Part shown: positions 48,164-57,669 of the stretch, piece after piece | Numbering within the stretch: position 1 is the first letter of the stretch | Layout of the letters: each line of letters opens with the position of its first letter | Assembly: GCA_964524835.1 (NCBI GenBank) | Contig: CAZGEG010000014.1 | Coordinates: 51,744 to 115,743 of the forward strand | Direction: 5' to 3' | Length of the DNA stretch: 64,000 nt | Source: JACRCG01 sp964524835 | Lineage (GTDB): Bacteria; Desulfobacterota; Desulfuromonadia; Geobacterales; Pseudopelobacteraceae | The notes under the pieces: model-generated | What the model saw: only the letters and a program-made list of their open reading frames with translations | Told to the model about the DNA's origin: nothing | Databases searched by the model: none | Made by a program: the position numbers and the translations under genes

Positions 48164-48195
48164 CACAAAAAAAAAGCTAGGCAAATGCCTAGCTT
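48164..48195 (-). terminator. Terminator after tRNA-Gln
   Basis: AAGCTAGGCA (48174-48183) and TGCCTAGCTT (48186-48195) form a stem; on the minus strand a run of nine T follows, 12 bases beyond the tRNA. Confidence 0.85.
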
Positions 48196-48207
48196 CTTGA
48201 TTTTTAT

Positions 48208-48282
48208 TGGCTGGGGCGCCAGGGATCGAACCTGGGAATGCCGGAATCAAAATCCGGTGCCTTACCGCTTGGCGACGCCCCA
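48208..48282 (-). tRNA. tRNA-Gln(TTG)
   Basis: A 75-base cloverleaf with encoded CCA. The acceptor stem TGGGGCG pairs with CGCCCCA; the anticodon loop TTTTGAT gives anticodon TTG. It lies 21 bases after ispE, the order seen in related genomes. Confidence 0.97.
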
Positions 48283-48303
48283 ATAAAGAGAATTACAATA
48301 CAA

Positions 48304-49146
48304 TCAAAGTGTTCTAGCTGTTGCTGCGAACCAGTTATTACCCCTTGTCACTTCACGGCGGGCTGCCTCTGCGGTGTCAAAGGTTTTGAAAACACCGAAA
48401 ACGGTAGGTCCGCTGCCCGACATCAAGCTTCCGACAGCTCCCAGATCCAGCAGGCGGGTCTTGATATCGGCAATGACCGGAAATTCCGGGATCGTGACTG
48501 ATTCGAGATCGTTGGATAAAATTGAAACAACATCTTCAATTGACTCGAAAAACTTCGGCAGTTTATTCAGCTCACTCCTACTTGTCAACTGTAAAGATCG
48601 GTATACCCAGGCGGTAGAAACGTGAACACCAGGATTCACCAGCAAGATCCAGCATTTCGGCATTTCTGGCAGTGGTGTGAGTCTGTCTCCCACCCCCTCG
48701 GCAAGCGCGGTTTGTTTGAAAATAAAAAACGGAACATCAGCGCCAAGCGTACAGCCGATTTCCATGAGGCTTCTATCGGACAGACCGAGGCGCAACAGTT
48801 CATTCATTCCCATCAGCACCGAAGCAGCATCGCTGCTCCCCCCGCCCAGTCCGGCGGCAACAGGAATGTTTTTTACGATCTTGATGTTCACGCCGGCGCC
48901 GGATTCAGAACGATCAAGCAACGCATGTGCAGCTTTCCAGGCGATATTGTCCGGACCATCCGGTGCTCCCTCCGAGCTGCAGACAACGTTGATGCCGGGA
49001 GTATCAGTCAGGGTGAGGGTAAGGGTGTCACAAAGATCCACTCTCTGCATGATCATGCGAAGATCATGATACCCGTCAGGACGCTTTCCTGTGACATCGA
49101 GGAGATAATTTATTTTTGCCGGTGCGGACAGGGTCAATGAATCCAC
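48304..49146 (-). CDS. ispE: 4-diphosphocytidyl-2-C-methyl-D-erythritol kinase
   Basis: IspE phosphorylates CDP-ME in the MEP isoprenoid pathway. The 280-residue GHMP kinase has LSAPAKINYLLDVTGKRPDG, the ATP-binding PVAAGLGGGSSDAA (near 93-106) and LMSGSGPTVFG. It is followed by tRNA-Gln on the same strand. Confidence 0.95.
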   Translation of the reverse strand: MDSLTLSAPAKINYLLDVTGKRPDGYHDLRMIMQRVDLCDTLTLTLTDTPGINVVCSSEGAPDGPDNIAWKAAHALLDRSESGAGVNIKIVKNIPVAAGLGGGSSDAASVLMGMNELLRLGLSDRSLMEIGCTLGADVPFFIFKQTALAEGVGDRLTPLPEMPKCWILLVNPGVHVSTAWVYRSLQLTSRSELNKLPKFFESIEDVVSILSNDLESVTIPEFPVIADIKTRLLDLGAVGSLMSGSGPTVFGVFKTFDTAEAARREVTRGNNWFAATARTL

Positions 49147-49318
49147 AAGTACTCCAGAAGTATTTCAACTTAGTCTGCGTGTCTGTTATAGAAATAAACT
49201 TCATTTTTGTCGAGCAGGAAGTTGTTTGAACGTCATGTGAACTTTAGTGCCCGACGCATAAATATCTTCGTAAACTCACTTAACCTGTTAGAATAGGCTC
49301 TGACAGCATGAAATGAAT

Positions 49319-49347
49319 TTGACAGGTTTGCGGGCAGTGTGCTACCT
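49319..49347 (+). promoter_or_regulatory. Likely sigma-70 promoter of cysE-lpxC
   Basis: TTGACA (49319-49324) and CTACCT (49342-49347) are 17 bases apart, 38 bases before the cysE start. The -10 box is imperfect. Confidence 0.55.
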
Positions 49348-49384
49348 CTGAAAAATTGCAGCAGTTCCATGAAGGAGTTGACAT

Positions 49385-50059
49385 ATGTTTAAAAATCTCC
49401 GTGAAGATATCAACTCGGTATTTGAACGCGATCCCGCCGCTCGAAATGTAATGGAGATTATTTTCTGCTACCCCGGCCTTCACGCGCTCTGGATTTATCG
49501 TATCGCCCATTGGTTCTGGATACATGAGTTCTATTTTGCCGGTCGTTTCACCTCCCACATCGGGAGGTTCCTGACCGGAGTGGAAATCCATCCCGGGGCC
49601 AAGATCGGCAAGAAATTTTTTATTGATCACGGCATGGGGGTTGTAATCGGCGAAACGGCCGAGATCGGGGATAATGTAACCCTTTACCACGGCGTTACGC
49701 TGGGGGGGGTTACCTGGGACAAGGTCAAACGGCACCCGACCCTGCAGGACAACGTTGTAATCGGCTCAGGTGCCAAGGTTCTGGGGCCTTTTACGGTCGG
49801 GAAAGGTGCCAAGATCGGTTCCAATTCGGTGGTGGTCAAGGCGGTACCCGAGAACGCCACAGTGGTCGGTATTCCCGGCCGGATGGTCATTGAACAGGAA
49901 AAAAAGGATGACGGCCGGGCCGACCTGCAACACGGACAGCTGCCGGACCCTGAAGCCAAGGCGATTGCTTGCCTGTTCGACCAGATCCGTGAACTGGAAA
50001 GAAAATACGATATTCTGGCTGCAGAGCATGCAGAACTGAAAAGCAGGGTCAACGGCTAA
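49385..50059 (+). CDS. cysE: Serine O-acetyltransferase
   Basis: CysE makes O-acetylserine, the cysteine precursor. The 224-residue protein is the short bacterial form with a brief N-terminal helical domain, ending the catalytic hexapeptide repeat region (HPGAKIGKKFFIDHGMGVVIG, cut; TLYHGVTLGG). The 50-residue C-terminal helical tail (FDQIRELERKYDILAAEHAE) is coiled-coil-like. GAAGGAG precedes the start. Its stop is immediately followed by lpxC. Confidence 0.94.
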   Translation: MFKNLREDINSVFERDPAARNVMEIIFCYPGLHALWIYRIAHWFWIHEFYFAGRFTSHIGRFLTGVEIHPGAKIGKKFFIDHGMGVVIGETAEIGDNVTLYHGVTLGGVTWDKVKRHPTLQDNVVIGSGAKVLGPFTVGKGAKIGSNSVVVKAVPENATVVGIPGRMVIEQEKKDDGRADLQHGQLPDPEAKAIACLFDQIRELERKYDILAAEHAELKSRVNG

Positions 50060-50887
50060 ATGATAAAACGGCAGACAACCATAAATCGCATTTTCAAAGT
50101 TTCCGGCATTGGCCTGCACAGCGGGAAGGAAGTGACGCTGGAGTTTCTACCCCGACGTGAATTCGGCATCGCTTTTGTTTATAAAGGGCACCTTATTCCA
50201 GCCCGTTATGACATGGTAGGAGACACTCGACTTTCCACCCAGATCGGCTGCCATGGCGTCTCCGTCTCGACCATCGAACACCTGATGGCGGCACTCTATT
50301 TTTCAGGGATTACTAACTGTCTTGTCTACATTGACGGTCCCGAAGTTCCGATACTGGACGGTTCAGCCTGGGAGTTTTATCAGGGGATGTGGAAGGCCGG
50401 GGTGTATGAGTTCCCCGAGTCCGGAGTGTACCTGAAAGTGCTGCGTCCGGTGGAAGTGCATCAAAACGATTCCTGGATCAAGGTCAAGCCGCTCAATACG
50501 CTTGAAATAACGATGTCAATCGAGTTCCGCCCCCCCGTAGGAAAACAGAAAAAGCGGGTAACAGATGTCGAAAATGCTTTTTCCATAATCAATTCCCGCA
50601 CGTTCGTGCTTCAGGAAGAGATCGAGGCAATCCGCAAGATCGGTCTGGCCAGAGGAGGGTCACTTGACAATGCCGTGGTGATCGGGAGCGATGAAATCAT
50701 AAATCCCCGCGGACTCCGCTACAAAAAAGAGCTGGTCAACCACAAGATTCTCGACTTGATAGGCGACTTTTACACCAGCGGCTATCGCATTCTGGCAAAA
50801 GTTGATGCCAACAAGACCGGCCACAACCTCAACAATCTCCTCCTGAAAGAGCTATTCTCGGATCCCAGGAATTACAGCATTTATTGA
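50060..50887 (+). CDS. lpxC: UDP-3-O-acyl-N-acetylglucosamine deacetylase
   Basis: LpxC performs the committed step of lipid A synthesis. The 275-residue zinc enzyme has the ligands H74 (STIEHLMAAL), H228 and D232 (NHKILDLIGDF) and the catalytic H255 (KTGHNLNN). It is shorter than the E. coli enzyme (305). It starts on the base after the cysE stop and is away from the cell-division cluster and the other lpx genes. Confidence 0.95.
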   Translation: MIKRQTTINRIFKVSGIGLHSGKEVTLEFLPRREFGIAFVYKGHLIPARYDMVGDTRLSTQIGCHGVSVSTIEHLMAALYFSGITNCLVYIDGPEVPILDGSAWEFYQGMWKAGVYEFPESGVYLKVLRPVEVHQNDSWIKVKPLNTLEITMSIEFRPPVGKQKKRVTDVENAFSIINSRTFVLQEEIEAIRKIGLARGGSLDNAVVIGSDEIINPRGLRYKKELVNHKILDLIGDFYTSGYRILAKVDANKTGHNLNNLLLKELFSDPRNYSIY

Positions 50888-50934
50888 CCTGCCGGCTGTA
50901 TCTGACTTATATAGCGCGGCACATAAAAAATGGG

Positions 50935-51201
50935 TTACAAGTTTTTAAGCTTCTTTCCAGCTGAAAACTTGCCGCTCCTGGATGCGGCTATATTCAGTTC
51001 AGTACCAGTCTGCGGGTTGCGTCCTTTGCGTGCAGCGCGCTGTACAACACCAAACGTGCCAAAACCGGGGAAAGTGACTTTGTCACCCGATTTCAGTAAA
51101 TCCGTCGTTACCTTCAAAAACGCATCGACCGTTTCAGCTGCAATAGTTTTTGGAACTTCCAGTTCCTTTGCCACTTTTGCTACGAATTCTGCTTTTGTCA
51201 T
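50935..51201 (-). CDS. hup: HU-family DNA-binding protein
   Basis: The 88-residue product has the HU pattern MTKAEFVAKVAKEL, VTFPGFGTFGVVQRAARKGR and NPQTGTELNIAAS. AAGGAGAAG precedes the start. HU bends and compacts DNA. It is transcribed alone. Confidence 0.95.
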   Translation of the reverse strand: MTKAEFVAKVAKELEVPKTIAAETVDAFLKVTTDLLKSGDKVTFPGFGTFGVVQRAARKGRNPQTGTELNIAASRSGKFSAGKKLKNL

Positions 51202-51299
51202 GATCTTCTCCTTTTTTTTTGGATTCTGCGGTCTATTTTATCGCCTGTCTCATGGAAACATGCGAAGGCATTCATTTATGCCAAGAGTCAGTACCGGAT

Positions 51300-54200
51300 T
51301 TATTGTCCCAGAATCACTTCACCGGTATCAGTGAACAGCTTCACCGGCAGTTGAAAAGTCCTTATGAAAATATTCAGTATCCCCTTGCTCATCGATTTCA
51401 CAGGAATTGCGCTGACCTGAGGATCGGACCATTTTCCCTTGGCTTCAAAGTACGCGGTCAGCAAATCCTTATCCTTCCCGGTCAACAGCCAGCCAACGAT
51501 TGGAATGCGGTTAACGATCTTGTCCACGGTCTGAAGCGGCTGGGCTCCGAGGGTAAGATTCAGCTCCTCATTAACAATATCCGTAGTTCCGACTATTGAC
51601 ACGTTGATGGCATTGCTGGTTATGAAGAGATCCTGTGTGGCCAGGATTCCGTCTTTGACAGAAATGCTCCCTTTGATGCTGCTGTACGGCATACCGCCGG
51701 AAGCCATGTCCGGCAGCTTGAATTTGAGGAGTTGGGAAACATTTAATATCGAGAAAACTTTGGAAAGAGTGCTGAATTTTCGTAATGTCCCGTTGTTCAT
51801 GCTGAGACGTATATTTCCCAACGCGCTCTTTTTGATATCGAGCAGCGTATTCCCTCGGGCCGTCAGGTCTCCATGAAGTGCCAACGTGCCGGTAACCTCG
51901 CGGGAAATGTCGAGAGCCGCGAACAGTTTGTCAGCATCGGCACGGGATATATCGAGGGTCAGGTCATAGCGATCCCCTTTTTCTCCACCGGGGGCGATTC
52001 TTCCCTTGGCCGTAAGTTTTCCTCCCAGCATTCCGGCGGTCAGGTTCTGCAGGTAAATAGTACCCTTCTCCTGCTGAGCTGTAGCGGCCAATTTGCTGAA
52101 CGCGAGCTTTCCGAAATTTCCTGACTCAACGTTCAGGGTCAAATTTACATCTAGGCCCGGACTTTGAGGGCTCCCACCGTTTTGCGGCGTCGGCGCGAAC
52201 ATGCGCAGGTCGTCCAGATCCAGATTTGTTGATGCTATGGAGATTGTCGCCTGCGGGGTGCGGCCGGTCAGGTAAACGCCGCTCAGGCTGAAATTGGATG
52301 AATTGATCAGGCCTGAAACACTTCTTAAGTCGATGGAGTCTCCGCGCAGCGTGAAGTTTGCGTTAAAGCGGCTGATTCCGGCATCCGGACGGCCTTCGGC
52401 GCGCTGTATGTCACGCAGGTAGAAGTGTGGAGAGGAGAGGGTGATGTCACAATCAGGGTTTTTCAGGCTCTTTATGGCAGCCTTGGCCGTAATCACGGAG
52501 CTGCCGTAGCGGGTTGCAATGCTGGATGTTTCCAGGCTGTTTCCTTTGAACGTAATTGTGCCGGTCATGCCGCTGATCTGTTTTAGACTTTCATTGGGCA
52601 GCATGCTTACCCGGGTAAGCTCTACTGTACCATGGTAATCCATGGCGCTGAGATCATCCGGATCCCCCCCCCCTTTGATATGAGCCTGGACCGCTCCCCG
52701 CAGTTTATACTTCTCCCACATGGAAAGAATCGGCAGCGTTTCAGTCATCACGAAGCGGTTGGTCTGGAGATCAAAGCCGAGATACGGTTTTTCTCCATAG
52801 CCGATCACTCCGTTTCCGGTGACAACCAGCGGCTGAAGATTGTAGTTTACTGACGTCACTTTGGTGGACTCTTTGCCGATAACCGTGCTGAACGTGAGCA
52901 TATTCGGCATGGAGAGCTGTTTGTTGACGTAGCCGGGCAACCGGTAGGCCGCCTGCTTGAGATCCCAGTCACCGTATAGGCGGTAGGCTGAGTGATGGCC
53001 GCTTCCAGTCAGCCGTAACGACGAACTGCTGCTGTATTCCAGTTTTGGTATGCCTGCAAAATTGGCCAGCCAGGCGATTTCCGGGGTACGGGGAGATATG
53101 TCCATCCTGATGGGATAATCGGAGGGCTTATCAGTGTTATATTCCGTTATCGATCCGTTCAGCGAGAAAGGGGATGTCCCGAAGTTTCCGGTCATGCCGA
53201 GCAGGTTGAAACTTTTGCCCTTCAGTTCGATAATCCCTTTCAAGTTGTTGAACGTTGGCGCTTTTGGGCCATAACTTAGTACACCCTTTTCCACCGGCCC
53301 GCGAATCATGAGGGTGTTGTAGTTTTGGCCGACCTCCATATGGGCAATCTGGCTTATCCGCCCGTCCAGAACGCCGGTGTCAAGCTTGAATATCCCGGTT
53401 TTTATTTTGTTTTCAATATAGTCAGCTGTGTCGATATCGATGATCCCGTACGGTACGTAAGACCTGATATCCTCGTAGCGGAATGTCGACGGAGTGCTGG
53501 CTTTGGCGATGATGCGCGGATCCTTGGTCAGGTAATCCTCCATCCGGAAGCTTCCCTTGACCCTGAAACCCTCCATGCTGAAGTCGACAGCGGAAATGTC
53601 GATCCGCTGCTTTGTCACTGCTGCAATATATTCAAGCTGAAGGTTTTTGGGAGAAAGAGCGGCATGGAAAACTGTCGGCCAGTTGACCGTTGCCCCGCTG
53701 ATCTGGATTTTTCCTTTTGCGTAAAAATCCTGCGGTGTGCCCTTGAAGCTGGTGGCAAAATCCAGCCTGCCGCCGGTGCTGGCAAATGGAATAAACCGCC
53801 CGAAATAGTGCCAGAATCTGCCGATCTCGGCCTGTTTTACCGCCAGATCACAATCCAGGAAGGATTCCAGAAGCGATTTCCCGGCCGGAGGGAGCCGCAG
53901 GATACCGGAAAGTGCGAGGTGGGTCGGGACACCGCTGGCTGCAGGGATGTCGGCAGTCAATTTGAGACGCCCTTTCTGTCCCCGCCCAAGGTGGTCCGCC
54001 GACAGGGTAATGTTGCGCAGAGCGGCTGAAAACGGTTCCTTCCGTCCTCCCATGTCACGCCAGAGTATAGCCCCCCTGAGTATGCGTACTTTGTTGAAAT
54101 TAACGCGGACGCCATCTGTTCCCGGTTTCAACAGGTCGTCGATGTTATAACTACCGTTTGAAGCGCGAAACAGTGAGATGGTCGAACCATCCAGAATCAG

Positions 54201-54527
54201 GTTCTTCAGTTCAACCCTTTTTTCCAGAAGGGGAACCAGAGCCAATTGTACCGTTATTTTTTCTGCAGTAATAAAATCGGCCCTCCCGTCTCGTTCCTTT
54301 ACGGAAAATGCCTTGAATTCAAACGATGGTCCATAATGCCAGGTAAATGAACCGGTGCCGAAGCTGACCGGGCGATTGAGACTCTGCTGCAGAGCAGTTA
54401 CGATTTCGGTGCGGTAGGCATTGACATCCAGCAGGTAGGGGATAAAAAAAGCGGTTGCGGTCACCAGCGTTGCGATAGTCACCAGAAGAATGCCGGATAC
54501 TTTGATAAATCGGGATGTCATTTTCAT
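51300..54527 (-). CDS. Large AsmA-like envelope protein
   Basis: The 1075-residue protein has a single N-terminal membrane anchor (residues about 8-30), an AsmA N-terminal region (DVNAYRTEIVTALQQSLNRPV) and a long beta-rich periplasmic body ending in an AsmA-like C-terminal domain (MNNGTLRKFSTLSKVFSILN, KGSISVKDGILATQDL). AsmA-like proteins belong to the repeating-beta-groove group that moves phospholipids between membranes. Its start overlaps the corC-like gene stop by four bases. Confidence 0.88.
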   Translation of the reverse strand: MKMTSRFIKVSGILLVTIATLVTATAFFIPYLLDVNAYRTEIVTALQQSLNRPVSFGTGSFTWHYGPSFEFKAFSVKERDGRADFITAEKITVQLALVPLLEKRVELKNLILDGSTISLFRASNGSYNIDDLLKPGTDGVRVNFNKVRILRGAILWRDMGGRKEPFSAALRNITLSADHLGRGQKGRLKLTADIPAASGVPTHLALSGILRLPPAGKSLLESFLDCDLAVKQAEIGRFWHYFGRFIPFASTGGRLDFATSFKGTPQDFYAKGKIQISGATVNWPTVFHAALSPKNLQLEYIAAVTKQRIDISAVDFSMEGFRVKGSFRMEDYLTKDPRIIAKASTPSTFRYEDIRSYVPYGIIDIDTADYIENKIKTGIFKLDTGVLDGRISQIAHMEVGQNYNTLMIRGPVEKGVLSYGPKAPTFNNLKGIIELKGKSFNLLGMTGNFGTSPFSLNGSITEYNTDKPSDYPIRMDISPRTPEIAWLANFAGIPKLEYSSSSSLRLTGSGHHSAYRLYGDWDLKQAAYRLPGYVNKQLSMPNMLTFSTVIGKESTKVTSVNYNLQPLVVTGNGVIGYGEKPYLGFDLQTNRFVMTETLPILSMWEKYKLRGAVQAHIKGGGDPDDLSAMDYHGTVELTRVSMLPNESLKQISGMTGTITFKGNSLETSSIATRYGSSVITAKAAIKSLKNPDCDITLSSPHFYLRDIQRAEGRPDAGISRFNANFTLRGDSIDLRSVSGLINSSNFSLSGVYLTGRTPQATISIASTNLDLDDLRMFAPTPQNGGSPQSPGLDVNLTLNVESGNFGKLAFSKLAATAQQEKGTIYLQNLTAGMLGGKLTAKGRIAPGGEKGDRYDLTLDISRADADKLFAALDISREVTGTLALHGDLTARGNTLLDIKKSALGNIRLSMNNGTLRKFSTLSKVFSILNVSQLLKFKLPDMASGGMPYSSIKGSISVKDGILATQDLFITSNAINVSIVGTTDIVNEELNLTLGAQPLQTVDKIVNRIPIVGWLLTGKDKDLLTAYFEAKGKWSDPQVSAIPVKSMSKGILNIFIRTFQLPVKLFTDTGEVILGQ

Positions 54528-55831
54528 GCCTTCGGAACCTCTCCCGTGACCCTGACCCGACGAATCCGTTTCCGATCGACATTTTCAGCTGTGAAGCGGG
54601 TGCCCTCATACAGTACGCTCTCACCCTGCTGCAGCAGGCGGCCGGCTTGTGCAAGCAGGAAACCGGCGATCGTGGAGTAGGGGGCATCTTCCGGCAGATG
54701 CAGATTGAGCCGGAGATTCACTTCTCGCATCGTCAGCATGCCATCGAGCAGATAGTCATTGTTGTCTTCAATGCATTGTTCAGGGGACACATCATCAAAC
54801 TCGTCATCGATTTCCCCTACTATTTCCTCCAGCAGATCTTCCAGTGTTACGATCCCTTCAAACCCTCCATATTCATCAACGACAAAGATCATATGGGTCC
54901 GCGCCGACTGCATCTGTTTCAAAGCGGTACTTAACTGGGCATTAGCAGGGATAAAGCGGGGCGGATGGATGAGCGTTCCGAGATTGAACTCAGTTGTGTC
55001 CGCCTGTGACAGGTAAGGCTCCAGATCCCTTCTGACGACAATGCCGATAATGTTGTCGAGTTGATCCTGGTAAACCGGTATGCGTGAAAAGCCGAGTGAA
55101 TTAAAGGCGGTTTGTGTCTCTTCGAGGGTCGCGGTATCGGGAAGGGCGGACACGGCATTTCGCGGTATCATGACATCCTGGACTTCCGAGTCGGAAAATT
55201 CGAAAATGCGGTACAGCAGCTGCTGTTCGTCAGCTTCCAGGGTGCCGCTTGTGTGTGAAAGGTTAATTATCTGCCGCAGTTCGTCTACCGTATATACGCT
55301 GGCATGATCCGGCGACGCCCGTAATCCCAGCAATCGCACCGTGCTTCTGCCGGCGTAATCAAGCATGCGTATCGGCCAGCTGAACAGGGAGTGAAAAAGC
55401 CGCAACGGCCAAGCCACCGCCAGTGCCACACGTTCAGCCCGGTCCAGCGCCAGGGTTTTAGGGGCCAGTTCGCCAAACACGATATGCATGAAGGTGATGA
55501 TGGTGAACGCACTCGTAAATGCAATTGTATGGCGCAGCGTATCAGAAACCCGGCCTTGCAGGGGCGCTTCCAGCAGATGGGAGAGTGCCGGCTCACCGAC
55601 CCATCCGAGCGCCAGCGACGCCATGGTGATGCCGAGTTGCGTGGCGGATATATAGGAGTTCAGGTTGTTGAGTAGCCCCAGCAGTGTTGCGGCACGGGAA
55701 TCACCCCCCTCCACAAGCGACACGATCCGTGAGCGGCGAACCGAAACGAGCGAAAATTCGGCTGCAACGAAGAAACCGTTTGCAGCCACCAGCAGCATGA
55801 CGAGAATAAGGTAGAATACGGTGTTGTTCAT
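54524..55831 (-). CDS. CNNM/CorC-type (hemolysin family) membrane protein
   Basis: The 435-residue protein has a DUF21/CNNM membrane domain with about four segments (1-200), a CBS pair (about 215-340; DVMIPRNAVSALP, THMIFVVDEYGGFEGIVTLEDLLEEIVGEI, cut) and a C-terminal CorC_HlyC domain. Related proteins work in magnesium or cobalt handling. The start at ATG 55831 is chosen over 55846; neither has a strong site. Confidence 0.88.
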   Translation of the reverse strand: MNNTVFYLILVMLLVAANGFFVAAEFSLVSVRRSRIVSLVEGGDSRAATLLGLLNNLNSYISATQLGITMASLALGWVGEPALSHLLEAPLQGRVSDTLRHTIAFTSAFTIITFMHIVFGELAPKTLALDRAERVALAVAWPLRLFHSLFSWPIRMLDYAGRSTVRLLGLRASPDHASVYTVDELRQIINLSHTSGTLEADEQQLLYRIFEFSDSEVQDVMIPRNAVSALPDTATLEETQTAFNSLGFSRIPVYQDQLDNIIGIVVRRDLEPYLSQADTTEFNLGTLIHPPRFIPANAQLSTALKQMQSARTHMIFVVDEYGGFEGIVTLEDLLEEIVGEIDDEFDDVSPEQCIEDNNDYLLDGMLTMREVNLRLNLHLPEDAPYSTIAGFLLAQAGRLLQQGESVLYEGTRFTAENVDRKRIRRVRVTGEVPKA

Positions 55832-55962
55832 GGCTGCATATTCCATGTGGATGAGATCGATGTCAACTGCAACATTCCAATTATTATTATAGTTTGACCA
55901 AATTACTGATTCATGCTAGCTTTTTACACTTAATATTTTTGTCGAAATGGAATCTCATCCCG

Positions 55963-57669
55963 ATGCACAAGCGGCTGATCATACTGCTGTTCCTCCTTCT
56001 TTCAAGCGCGTGCGCCGGCATCGCTCCGACTCCGGAAAGCGCCCCACACCAAACCCCCAGAATCCATGACAGCCATTCCCGTGCATTGTATCTGTTTTCC
56101 CGGGCGCGGATCGCAACCCATGAAGGCGACTATCCTGCCGCCCTGAATTTGCTGCGTGATGCGATTGCGCTTGAGCCTGATTCGGCCCGGATGCATGGGG
56201 AAGTGGCCGATATCAAATTCAAAATCGGTCAGATCCCGGAAGCCCTCGAATATATCAACAAGGCGATTGTGCTTGACCCGGACTATCGCCCACCGTATGT
56301 CCTCGGGGGGATTCTGATGTCATCGGCCGGAAAAGACTGGGAAGCGGCAGATTACCTGCGCAAAGCGGTCAAGCTCGATCCCGCCAAAGAAGATGCCTAT
56401 CTGCATCTGGCCCTGTCACTCACGCGCCTGTTTGAATACGAAGAAGCCGTTTCAACGCTCAAGGCGCTTGTCAAACTCAATCCTGATTCCACTCTTGGAT
56501 ATTATTATCTTGGGCGTACCTACAGCCAGATGAAGTTGTATCGTGATGCCCTCGGATATTTTGCCAAAGTGCTGGAGCTCCGGCCTGAATTTGACCAGGC
56601 TACCATCGACATGGCTGCAACTTATGAGGCCATGGGCGACTATCCCCGCGCAATTGATACCTATCGATTGCTTGTCGACCAGGATGATCATCGCACGGCC
56701 GTGCTGCAGCGCCTGACTCAGCTGCTGCTCCAGCAGCGCCGATTTGCCGAAGCGCTAGAGTATCTCCGCCTTGCCGCGCAAACCGGTCTTGGCGGCCAGG
56801 AAACCGTCCGGAAAATCGGACTGGTCCACCTTGAACTTGAACAATTTGACGAAGCTATTGCCGTCTTCGGCGCCCTGCTGGAAAAAGACCCTTCAGCAGA
56901 CAACATCCGCCTGTACCGTGGCATCGCCTTTGAAGAAAAGGGGGATCTGGACAGCGCCCATGCAGAATTCAGTAAAATTCCGCGAAATTCCGCGCAGTAT
57001 TTTGATGCGGTCAGCCATATCGCACTGATACTGAAGGAGCAGGGCAAAACCGACGCTGCTATCGCCTTTCTCAAGGAAGCGATCGATTCAAACCGGGGCA
57101 ACCTTGAACTGTATCTGAATTTATCCACCCTGTACGAATCGATTGACAGGCCTCAGGCGGCTCTGGAAATACTGCTTGAAAATGAGCAGCAGTTTCAAAA
57201 AGAGCCCCGTTTGCACTTCCGGATTGGCGTGCTGCTGGACAAACTGGGCAAGCGCACGGAATCGATCAACCGGATGAAACAGGTACTGCAGCTTGACCCG
57301 AAAGACGCCCAGGCCCTCAACTACCTAGGTTATTCGTATGCCGAAATGGGAATACATCTTGAGGAGGCCCTGAAATACATCAAGCAGGCCGTTGCAATCC
57401 GGCCGCATGATGCATTTATTCTCGACAGCCTCGGCTGGGCCTATTTCAAACTCAAGCGCTATGATGAAGCTGTCACTGCCCTGGAAGAGGCGATATCTCT
57501 GGTTGATGATGATTCGACCATTGTCGAGCATCTGGGCGACGTGTATGCTGCGCGCCGAAACATCAAAAAGGCCCTGAAGCAGTATCAAAGGGCGCTTGAA
57601 CTGGCTCCCGAGCGGAAAGAGCTGATTGAAAAGATGCACAAGCTTAAAGGGGAGCAGGGCGAGAAATGA
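55963..57669 (+). CDS. TPR-repeat outer-membrane-type lipoprotein
   Basis: The ATG at 55963 gives a lipoprotein signal (LLFLLLSSAC, Cys near 17) and 568 residues; the frame open from 55894 adds 23 residues before it. The rest is tandem TPR repeats (for example GDYPAALNLLRDAIALEPDS), suggesting a scaffold on the outer face of a membrane. Its stop overlaps the next start (ATGA), so it is coupled to the peptide importer. Confidence 0.88.
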   Translation: MHKRLIILLFLLLSSACAGIAPTPESAPHQTPRIHDSHSRALYLFSRARIATHEGDYPAALNLLRDAIALEPDSARMHGEVADIKFKIGQIPEALEYINKAIVLDPDYRPPYVLGGILMSSAGKDWEAADYLRKAVKLDPAKEDAYLHLALSLTRLFEYEEAVSTLKALVKLNPDSTLGYYYLGRTYSQMKLYRDALGYFAKVLELRPEFDQATIDMAATYEAMGDYPRAIDTYRLLVDQDDHRTAVLQRLTQLLLQQRRFAEALEYLRLAAQTGLGGQETVRKIGLVHLELEQFDEAIAVFGALLEKDPSADNIRLYRGIAFEEKGDLDSAHAEFSKIPRNSAQYFDAVSHIALILKEQGKTDAAIAFLKEAIDSNRGNLELYLNLSTLYESIDRPQAALEILLENEQQFQKEPRLHFRIGVLLDKLGKRTESINRMKQVLQLDPKDAQALNYLGYSYAEMGIHLEEALKYIKQAVAIRPHDAFILDSLGWAYFKLKRYDEAVTALEEAISLVDDDSTIVEHLGDVYAARRNIKKALKQYQRALELAPERKELIEKMHKLKGEQGEK

